DNA of 64,000 bases from the NCBI GenBank assembly GCA_028335825.1, contig JAIOKI010000005.1, positions 186,001 to 250,000 on the forward strand. Reading direction: 5' to 3'. Below the pieces are notes generated by a model that saw nothing but the letters and a program-made list of their open reading frames with translations, was not told where the DNA came from and searched no databases. The DNA comes from Nosema muscidifuracis. Lineage: Eukaryota > Microsporidia > Nosematidae. Of this stretch, positions 57,246-64,000 are shown one piece after another; the stretch's first letter is position 1; each line of letters begins with the position of its first letter. A program made the position numbers and the translations under genes.

Positions 57246-59876
57246 TCATTGTGGATCAACATCATCATAATCATACTCAATGAAAATATTTTCTGCTTCG
57301 TCTATTTTAGATTTTTCTTTTTTCCATTCATTAGCGGCTATTTCTACCATTTTTTGTGCTACCTTAGTCAAAGAATGTTCAGCCCCATTATACTTTACAC
57401 AATTTTCTTTCATTAATTCCAAATCATCTAAGAAATCTTTATAAAGAGTGTATTTGTTATGTCTAACCTTTGTTTTAATAGAAGTAAGATCAATTGGATT
57501 TTCTACTATTTTAGTATAATCAGGGAATCTTTTAGTTGATACAGGTCTATGAAATGCCAATGAAAATGGAATAGCAAAAAATTGATTTAGGAGATTTAAC
57601 ATAATTTCATGGAAAATTGCTTTAGCTCTTCTTCTTTCAAATTCAATCTTCTTTTTAGTAGGTTTCTTTGATTGTGTGAAATTAGGACAAGCTTTATTGG
57701 TTTTCATATGTCCTGATTGTCCACAATTTCCACATTTTAATAAAGATTTCTTCTCATCTTGCTTACTTATTTTTCTTAATTTTAAGTATAGTTTAATTAC
57801 TTTAGAATCAGTAATTCTTTCGATTTCAACTCTTTCTCCTAAATGATCCACAAAAGTTCGTTTTATAATTAATGTATTTTTCGATTCTGAAAAAGATGAA
57901 TCTTCTGTGGTCTTTTGTTCTTTAATATCAGTACTAAGAAAACTAGGATCAAAAGATATATTCTTAGAACTACTTAGTGCACTTATCTGATTTGACCATA
58001 TTTTACTTATTTCTGTTTTATATTTAGCCTGGTGTTCACTTATTATCTTTCTATTTTCAGTTTCATTTCCTTTTATTAATTTAACTTTTCTAAAACTGAA
58101 GCCTTCACCTATTCCAGTTGGATCTGCAGGACCAACAAGTTCTAAAAGGCCTTTACCATTTGCTGCATTTATAAAATTTTTTGTAAGCTGCCATGGTATG
58201 ATATAAACACTATCATCTTCATCATCTTGACTATCTACTACACATTTATACCCTGAATCTTCCAAACGTCTTTCACTGGCTAGCATACTTTCATATTGGC
58301 AAATATTTTCTGGTGTGATTAATTTTCTCAAATCTTCCTCATTTAACAAAGTAGAAGTTGGTTTTAAAACCCAAATATTTTCCTTACCTTTTTTTACACA
58401 GTCAGCATATTCTTTCAACCACTTACGCTTGCTTCCCTCACTGAAATATGGAAACAATTGATCAAGCTGTGACATCTTAAATTCTCTGAATCCACGATCT
58501 TTACAAGAAAAAAGTCTGTAGGCAGCAACTTTAAGTCGATTTTTACAAAAAATATTCAATTTTCTAGAATGAGGAGCGTAAATTTCTTCTAACGGAAATT
58601 CTTGACCAACACAATAAATACTTGAAATCTTACGTGGATATATATTGGAAATTCCCATATTGTTTGTCTCTAAAATACAAAGATAATCATCATTAGCATG
58701 ACTAAAAATAGGAGCTGTAAACAAATTATTTGTTAAAGACCTCATAGTAGTTCCTTGTTTGACGTCACCAAACGAAAAGAAAGGTGAAGCATCTTCTGGA
58801 TCTAATACAGTAAGATTGGGCTGGTCAGCCTCATAATCATCACGAACACTCATTTTTCGATAATAGGTATTGATTAAACTTACCATACCACTGTTTACAA
58901 CAAAAGGAGGTACTTCTTCTGAATATTCGAATAGGACAAATTCAGAAGAATCTTTAAGAGTCAATTCACTTACCTTTTTGATAATATTTGATGTATTTGG
59001 TTCAGTAGGCATTAATTTAGAAAACCTTATAGGAAACCCACAAGGAATTTTTAATGCTGGTCTATGGAAATTTCTTAATTCGTCCTTAGAGTGATTGGTT
59101 TTATAAAATCTTGGCTCCAATCTTAGAGCAGGAAGACTGTGCTGGACACCAAATGAACCAAGGCTACTCTTAGTTTTAACATCCTGATTGTAATATTTAT
59201 CATTGGATATATTATATTTGTTTTTCAAAGGCTTATCCCCTGAAAAATATTCTTTCTGCCTTTTTTTATTTTTCATATTCTTTTTGTCATCGATTTTATC
59301 AAAGATCAAGTTTGGATCTTCAAGATACATCGTGGGATAATTTTTATATTTAATTTGAACATCCTCATCATAAATTATTGATTTTTCCCAACCTTCATCA
59401 AGAATTGTATCAACAAATTCATTAATAAGAGGCATTTCAACAGAATTTTCAGCTATTTGATCAGTGTCATAGATAATATCTTTCTCCCAATAAACTATAT
59501 CAAATGGATATTTTATATCATCAATTTGTGTTACTAAATGTTCATTACTTTTGATTTTCTCGTATTGATTTATTATTTCCTTATTGACTTGCTTACGCTT
59601 GATATAGCTTTTTAGTCCAACATTTTTAGATGTACCACATATGCTTTGTAAGACGGCATTGTGAGGTCTAGCGTATGTTGTACTATTTCTGAACTTAGTT
59701 TGATCATCAATTTCGTAACTCATAATTTCACTTCTCATTTTTCTTGACTTGTATTTTCTAAACTTGTAAGAGTATGGTTTATCAGTAACGAGAAGGTCTA
59801 AGAAGCTTTTGGGCAGTTTCAAATTTAAATTGGTATCTTCTTTGCTTTTGTTATTATCCATTTCTTCTATTTGCAT
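57246..59876 (-). CDS. TAF1: TFIID subunit TAF1 with zinc knuckle and bromodomain
   Basis: Largest TFIID subunit, the scaffold for RNA polymerase II pre-initiation. 876 aa from ATG 59876 (MQIEEMDNN), which follows CCCC by 10 nt; the frame extends 48 codons further up with an unrelated hydrophobic stretch. The central DUF3591 domain is clear: LPALRLEPRFYKTNHSKDEL, RNFHRPALKIP, EEIYAPHSRKLNIFCKNR, and YFSEGSKRKWLKEYADC. A zinc knuckle CGNCGQSGHMKTNKACPNF follows, then one bromodomain (FHRPVSTKRFPDYTKIVENP, CVKYNG). Metazoan TAF1 has two bromodomains and yeast keeps them on BDF1; here one is fused. Confidence 0.93.
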   Translation of the reverse strand: MQIEEMDNNKSKEDTNLNLKLPKSFLDLLVTDKPYSYKFRKYKSRKMRSEIMSYEIDDQTKFRNSTTYARPHNAVLQSICGTSKNVGLKSYIKRKQVNKEIINQYEKIKSNEHLVTQIDDIKYPFDIVYWEKDIIYDTDQIAENSVEMPLINEFVDTILDEGWEKSIIYDEDVQIKYKNYPTMYLEDPNLIFDKIDDKKNMKNKKRQKEYFSGDKPLKNKYNISNDKYYNQDVKTKSSLGSFGVQHSLPALRLEPRFYKTNHSKDELRNFHRPALKIPCGFPIRFSKLMPTEPNTSNIIKKVSELTLKDSSEFVLFEYSEEVPPFVVNSGMVSLINTYYRKMSVRDDYEADQPNLTVLDPEDASPFFSFGDVKQGTTMRSLTNNLFTAPIFSHANDDYLCILETNNMGISNIYPRKISSIYCVGQEFPLEEIYAPHSRKLNIFCKNRLKVAAYRLFSCKDRGFREFKMSQLDQLFPYFSEGSKRKWLKEYADCVKKGKENIWVLKPTSTLLNEEDLRKLITPENICQYESMLASERRLEDSGYKCVVDSQDDEDDSVYIIPWQLTKNFINAANGKGLLELVGPADPTGIGEGFSFRKVKLIKGNETENRKIISEHQAKYKTEISKIWSNQISALSSSKNISFDPSFLSTDIKEQKTTEDSSFSESKNTLIIKRTFVDHLGERVEIERITDSKVIKLYLKLRKISKQDEKKSLLKCGNCGQSGHMKTNKACPNFTQSKKPTKKKIEFERRRAKAIFHEIMLNLLNQFFAIPFSLAFHRPVSTKRFPDYTKIVENPIDLTSIKTKVRHNKYTLYKDFLDDLELMKENCVKYNGAEHSLTKVAQKMVEIAANEWKKEKSKIDEAENIFIEYDYDDVDPQ

Positions 59877-60198
59877 CGCTTGTTTAGGGGAAAAATATAT
59901 ATTTTGTGTTTTAAAATAAGAAAACACTATTGATGGGTTGATGAATGATTCTACAAAAACAAATGAAACTAGTATTTTGGCTATTTTACGAATACAGTTA
60001 ATAAATATATTTTTATGCATAATTTTGCAAAACTTTTTTTTTAAAAATTAACAAAAAATATTATAGCATAAGATTAATAAATTTATTCTTTACTAAATAA
60101 TAAATCAATAAAAATCCTGTATTATATAAAACATATTTGTTCAATCAGAAATTTTATCTTTTTGTTTAAAATTTATATTTCCAATACACCCTTGAGAA
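59877..60198. other. Divergent promoter region of TAF1 and V-ATPase B
   Basis: 322 bp, the shared upstream region of both genes. Its TAF1 side can be read as an extension of the TAF1 frame (up to 60020), but that part lies upstream of the CCCC start signal. CCC precedes the V-ATPase ATG by 7 nt. No repeat seen. Confidence 0.5.
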
Positions 60199-61656
60199 AT
60201 GAATAACAATTTATTTTCAAATTGGGAAATTGAACCTAGATTAACATACAGAAAAGTAGTGGGTGTAAATGGACCCTTAGTTATATTAGATGATATTGAT
60301 TATCTTAAATATGCTGAAATAGTAAATTTAACTCTTGCTGATGGGTCTATTAAACAAGGACAAGTTTTGGAAGTAATGGGGAAACGTGCTGTCGTTCAAG
60401 TTTTTGAAGGTACTGCAGGTATTGATGTAAAAAAGACTCATGTTACTTTTACAGGACAGACTTTAAAGATGCCTGTTTCTGAAGATATGCTTGGAAGAGT
60501 ATTTAATGGTAGTGGTTCACCTATAGATGGGGGCAGTAATATTATTGGAAGTGACTATTTAGACATCCAAGGACAACCTCTTAATCCTAATATAAGAATT
60601 TATCCTGAGGAAATGATACAAACAGGTATTTCATCTATTGATGTAATGAATTCTATAGCTAGAGGACAGAAGATTCCTATTTTTAGTGGATCTGGGCTTC
60701 CACATAACGAAGTTGCTGCTCAAATATGTAAACAAGCAGGATTGGTTAAAAAGAAAGATGTCAAAGATATGAGTGATGAAAATTTTGCGATTGTATTTGC
60801 AGCAATGGGAGTGAATATGGAAACGGCCAAGTTTTTTAAAAACAGTTTTGAAGAAACTGGAAGTTTCGAAAGAACAGCTTTGTTTTTGAATTTAGCAAAT
60901 GATCCAACCATAGAAAGGATAATTACACCAAGGCTTGCTTTAACAGCTGCAGAATATTTGGCTTATGAAGTAGAAAAACATGTTTTAGTAATTATGACTG
61001 ATATGAGTTCATATGCTGATTCTTTGAGAGAAGTAAGTGCTGCGAGAGAAGAAGTTCCTGGAAGAAGAGGGTATCCCGGATATATGTACACTGATCTTAG
61101 TACAATATATGAGAGAGCAGGAAGAATTGAAGGCAAAAATGGATCTATCACTCAAATACCTATATTGACTATGCCAAATGATGATATTACACATCCTATT
61201 CCTGATCTTACTGGATATATTACTGAAGGTCAAATTTATATTGACAGACAACTTCATAACAGACAGATTTATCCTCCGATTAATGTTTTACCTTCTTTAT
61301 CAAGATTAATGAAAAGTGCGATTGGAGAAAATATGACTAGAAAAGATCATTCAGATGTTTCTAACCAGCTTTATGCAAAATATGCTATTGGAAAGGATGC
61401 ACAGTCTATGAAAGCTGTTGTAGGAGAAGAATCTTTATCACAAGAGGATAAATTATCTATTGAATTTAAAGAAGCCTTTGATAAAGAATTTGTATCACAA
61501 GGATATGATGAATGCAGAACTATCGATCAGTCGTTAGATCTTGCTTGGAAACTTCTTAAAATCTTTCCACGCGAAATGCTTAATAGAATTCCCTCAAAAA
61601 TATTAGATGAGTTCCATTCCATTCCTCCTTCATCTATCGAGTTGAATGACGATTAA
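60199..61656 (+). CDS. VMA2: V-type ATPase subunit B
   Basis: Non-catalytic nucleotide-binding subunit of the V1 sector, which acidifies vacuole-like compartments. 485 aa against 517 in yeast. The family hallmarks are [75 protein letters not shown], and [12 protein letters not shown]. The P-loop is degenerate (SGSGLPHNE), as expected for B. The C-terminus ends [11 protein letters not shown], shortened. No introns. Confidence 0.97.
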   Translation: MNNNLFSNWEIEPRLTYRKVVGVNGPLVILDDIDYLKYAEIVNLTLADGSIKQGQVLEVMGKRAVVQVFEGTAGIDVKKTHVTFTGQTLKMPVSEDMLGRVFNGSGSPIDGGSNIIGSDYLDIQGQPLNPNIRIYPEEMIQTGISSIDVMNSIARGQKIPIFSGSGLPHNEVAAQICKQAGLVKKKDVKDMSDENFAIVFAAMGVNMETAKFFKNSFEETGSFERTALFLNLANDPTIERIITPRLALTAAEYLAYEVEKHVLVIMTDMSSYADSLREVSAAREEVPGRRGYPGYMYTDLSTIYERAGRIEGKNGSITQIPILTMPNDDITHPIPDLTGYITEGQIYIDRQLHNRQIYPPINVLPSLSRLMKSAIGENMTRKDHSDVSNQLYAKYAIGKDAQSMKAVVGEESLSQEDKLSIEFKEAFDKEFVSQGYDECRTIDQSLDLAWKLLKIFPREMLNRIPSKILDEFHSIPPSSIELNDD

Positions 61657-61698
61657 AGACTTTTTTGTTTTTTTATAATTAAAATATATTTAACCCTC

Positions 61699-62061
61699 AT
61701 GTCAGATTCACGAAAGCGAAAAGCTGTTGATCAGTTATCTCCTTATTCTACTAACAATGAAGAATACGTAGAAGTACCAGAAAAATCTTCTTCACAGCCT
61801 TTAAGACCCAGAAAGAGAGCTAGAGCAAATTTAGGGAAAGCTACTGGTGTTGTTTCAGATCCTGATGCACTCAAAGGAGTTTTGTCTTCAATTAATATAT
61901 TATCACAACCAGATTCTGAGGATAAAATCAGTGGACTTAATAAATGCTTTTTAAGTGCAATCACTAGAGCTATAAAGAAGCAGTCGAATAAAGACTTAAG
62001 AAACATATTTAAACAGTATGAAATGTATATTGGCAGGATTGAAAAGAAATCTGACGAATAA
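61699..62061 (+). CDS. Small basic hypothetical protein, probably nuclear
   Basis: 120 aa; CCC lies 2 nt before the ATG. The N-terminal half is polar with two basic clusters (SRKRKAV at 4-10 and RPRKRARAN at 36-44), which could target the nucleus. The C-terminal half is helical (NKCFLSAITRAIKKQSNKDL, then RNIFKQYEMYIGRIEKK). Tightly packed between V-ATPase B (42 bp) and phosphoglycerate mutase (61 bp), all on the + strand. No family recognised. Confidence 0.55.
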   Translation: MSDSRKRKAVDQLSPYSTNNEEYVEVPEKSSSQPLRPRKRARANLGKATGVVSDPDALKGVLSSINILSQPDSEDKISGLNKCFLSAITRAIKKQSNKDLRNIFKQYEMYIGRIEKKSDE

Positions 62062-62122
62062 TTTTTTTAATTAAATTTTGTTGGTCTTTGTTTTATTTTT
62101 TATTTGAACAGTCTAAAAATTA

Positions 62123-63607
62123 ATGAAAGTCTGTCTTGTAATTTTAGATGGATGGGGACATAATCCAAAGAAAGTATTAAAAGATGCAATAGAAGATTCA
62201 AATTGTATAAATATGAGATACCTGTCACGGAATTATACTAGTTATCTTATACATGCTAGTGGTAAATATGTAGGATTAAGTGAAGGCAGTATGGGAAATT
62301 CAGAAGTGGGGCATTTAACATTAGGAGCAGGAAGAATAGTAAAACAAAATATAATTTTAATTGATGAAGCATTTAAAGATAAAACTATAAAATCAAAATT
62401 ACAACCTCTCTTAGCAAAAAAAACTAAGAAGCTTCATCTTATTGGTATGTTAAGTGACGGAGGAATCCATTCACACATTCGACATATTAAGGGACTAATA
62501 GAAAATGTTCAAAACGAATTTGAATCTATCTATATACACTGCATATCTGATGGAAGAGACACCGCACCAGATTTTTTTATGAATTATTATAACGAACTTA
62601 GTGAATTTATTATTAATCATAAAAATTGTTACATAGCATCGGTTGGTGGAAGATTTTACGCCATGGATCGTGATAATAACCAAGACAGGATTGATAAATA
62701 TTTTGATACTTTATCACGAAAAAGTATTTTTACAGGAAATGTTGAAGATTATATCAAAGAACAATACAAAGATGGTAGAAATGATGAAAATTTATTGCCC
62801 GTTTTATTTAATAAGACAGGATATATATCATCTGATGATAAAATTCTTTTTTGTAACTTTAGAGCTGATAGGATGAGGCAAATAACAAAAAAGTTTATTA
62901 ATAACAAGAATGAAGTCTTTACTTTGACAGAATACGATAATAAATTAACCGCAGATGTGATATTTAAACCAGAAATTGTTAAAGAAACATTAGCAGATAT
63001 TCTAGAAATAAATGGTATTGAACAAGCTCATATAGCAGAGACTGAGAAATATGCGCACGTTACATATTTTTTTAACGGAGGAAACGAAAGATTACATGAA
63101 AAAGAAGAGAGAAAGATAATTGACAGTAAAAAAGTAGAATCATTTGCTGATATACCTGAAATGTCAAGTAAATTAATAGCAGATGAAGTAATAAATAAAA
63201 TATCTATGGAAAAGAAATTTATAGTATCAAATTTTGCAGCTCCTGATATGGTTGGTCATACAGGAAATTATGAATCGACCAAAAAAGCTGTTGAGTTTAT
63301 TGATGAACAGATTGGAAGAATTTACGAAATGTGCAAGGATAAAAATTATGTATTAATTATTACAGCAGATCATGGAAATGCAGAAATTATGTTTGATGAA
63401 AAGAATAACAAGATCAATAAAAAGCATACAAATAACAAAGTTCCTCTAATTATCACAATAAATAAAAAATCTACTAATTCTGATAATTGGGGTTATGAAT
63501 ATTCAGAATACTCGTTACGAGATGTTGCACCAACCATTTTAAATCTTTTAAAAATTGATCAGCCTTCTAATATGACAGGAAAAAGTGTTCTAAAAAATGA
63601 TTTATAA
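62123..63607 (+). CDS. Cofactor-independent phosphoglycerate mutase
   Basis: Interconverts 3- and 2-phosphoglycerate in glycolysis. 494 aa, near the family's 510. Alkaline-phosphatase-fold metal sites: D9 in LVILDGWG, the phosphoserine S60 in GSMGNSEVGHLTLGAG, and ADHGNAEIMF with a following KKHTNNKVPLI. HSHIRHIKGLIE and HCISDGRDTAPDF match the phosphatase and transferase domains. FRADRMRQIT is typical. Independent-type mutase replaces the 2,3-BPG-dependent enzyme of animals and yeast, as is known for microsporidia. Full core glycolysis is therefore likely in this species. Confidence 0.96.
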   Translation: MKVCLVILDGWGHNPKKVLKDAIEDSNCINMRYLSRNYTSYLIHASGKYVGLSEGSMGNSEVGHLTLGAGRIVKQNIILIDEAFKDKTIKSKLQPLLAKKTKKLHLIGMLSDGGIHSHIRHIKGLIENVQNEFESIYIHCISDGRDTAPDFFMNYYNELSEFIINHKNCYIASVGGRFYAMDRDNNQDRIDKYFDTLSRKSIFTGNVEDYIKEQYKDGRNDENLLPVLFNKTGYISSDDKILFCNFRADRMRQITKKFINNKNEVFTLTEYDNKLTADVIFKPEIVKETLADILEINGIEQAHIAETEKYAHVTYFFNGGNERLHEKEERKIIDSKKVESFADIPEMSSKLIADEVINKISMEKKFIVSNFAAPDMVGHTGNYESTKKAVEFIDEQIGRIYEMCKDKNYVLIITADHGNAEIMFDEKNNKINKKHTNNKVPLIITINKKSTNSDNWGYEYSEYSLRDVAPTILNLLKIDQPSNMTGKSVLKNDL

Positions 63608-63633
63608 AAATATCAACTAATAAATTATTTATT

Positions 63634-64000
63634 TCACATACTTCCTTTGAAGATACACATACATCCTATAATAAAAGCTTCAATATGATAAATACCCTTA
63701 GTCCCTAATTTCATTCTTTCTTCATAGATTAAAGCTAAATTAACAATTTTATCAATAACTTCAACATTTTCTTGATTTATAAATCTTTTATAAAGTTCTA
63801 TTAAAATTGTTCTTGGAGGAATACAAGAGTTAATAAGCAAATACAATTTTTTTCTAACATCTATCATTGTATCGGATTTTTGTACTCTTCTTATAATCGA
63901 TGCTATCTCATCTATGATAATTTCCCATTCAACTTTAAGTCTTCGAATATCAATTTTTTGCCGTTTTGCCATATCATCATTTTTCTTAAACTGAAGTAAT
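63634..64000 (-). CDS. RFC5: Replication factor C subunit (human RFC3 / yeast RFC5 type), C-terminal part
   Basis: The frame is open through the right edge (LLQFKKNDD precedes the first internal Met), so only the C-terminal ~120 residues are here. The collar domain matches human RFC3/yeast RFC5: DVRKKLYLLINSCIPPRTIL aligns with EVRGRLYELLTHCIPPEIIM, and LALIYEERMKLGTKGIYHIE with MAAYYEHRLQLGSKAIYHLE. RFC loads the PCNA clamp at primer ends. The AAA+ ATPase domain lies outside the window. The symbol follows yeast naming. Confidence 0.88.
   Translation of the reverse strand, partial: LLQFKKNDDMAKRQKIDIRRLKVEWEIIIDEIASIIRRVQKSDTMIDVRKKLYLLINSCIPPRTILIELYKRFINQENVEVIDKIVNLALIYEERMKLGTKGIYHIEAFIIGCMCIFKGSM

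Overview
The window looks like a stretch of nuclear genome from an AT-rich microsporidian (intracellular parasite related to fungi). The case rests on five things seen in the sequence. Eukaryotic genes are short and tightly packed, some convergent ones only 10-20 bp apart. Most start codons follow a CCC/CCCC motif by 0-15 nt, the known microsporidian start signal. Introns are 23-24 nt long, begin GTAAGT and end in TAATTTAG-like sequence, as in this phylum. Proteins are shortened relative to yeast and human relatives. Base composition is very A+T rich. I cannot name the genus.

Layout. 0-10.5 kb: eIF2B-epsilon (cut by the edge), an ESA1-type MYST acetyltransferase, a DHR1/ECM16-like helicase, SPB4, a CLASP-like TOG protein, and a gene frame split by one stop. 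10.5-17.4 kb: an accessory block with two small signal-peptide membrane proteins, a structured hairpin, and a tandem pair of about 510-aa secreted paralogues. 17.6-32.8 kb: kinesin, CPSF73/YSH1, a FYR-domain protein, RPB9, a P-loop-less RAD51 paralogue, RPL27A (with an intron), NIP7, an ankyrin/DHHC protein, TAF12, ribonucleotide reductase large subunit and an ARS2-like protein. 32.9-44 kb: tRNA-Leu(CAA), PSF1, an NTO1/JADE-like PHD protein, a ubiquitin E2, an acyl-CoA synthetase with an in-frame TGA, a GYP8-like TBC protein, FAP7, mitosomal GUT2 and GOT1. 44-51.5 kb: a second accessory block with long gene-poor gaps, a third member of the secreted family, a secreted protein carrying a nuclear localisation signal, relics and dispersed repeats. 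51.5-64 kb: fibrillarin, LUC7 and MAK16 head-to-head, an LRR-like protein, a previously missed two-intron membrane protein, ribosomal P1, TAF1, V-ATPase B, phosphoglycerate mutase and an RFC subunit (cut by the edge).

The housekeeping genes cover ribosome production (DHR1, SPB4, NIP7, FAP7, NOP1, MAK16, RPL27A, P1), transcription and chromatin (TAF1, TAF12, RPB9, ESA1, PHD protein, YSH1), splicing (LUC7, with introns in the same window to use it) and replication (PSF1, RFC, RNR1). The accessory blocks hold the candidate host-interaction proteins. Nearly every gap over 300 bp contains its own private minisatellite, usually 2-5 units of 30-117 bp. Several starts were moved to the ATG that follows a CCC motif or that replaces a non-ATG start. 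All identifications are from reading motifs; no database search was run.
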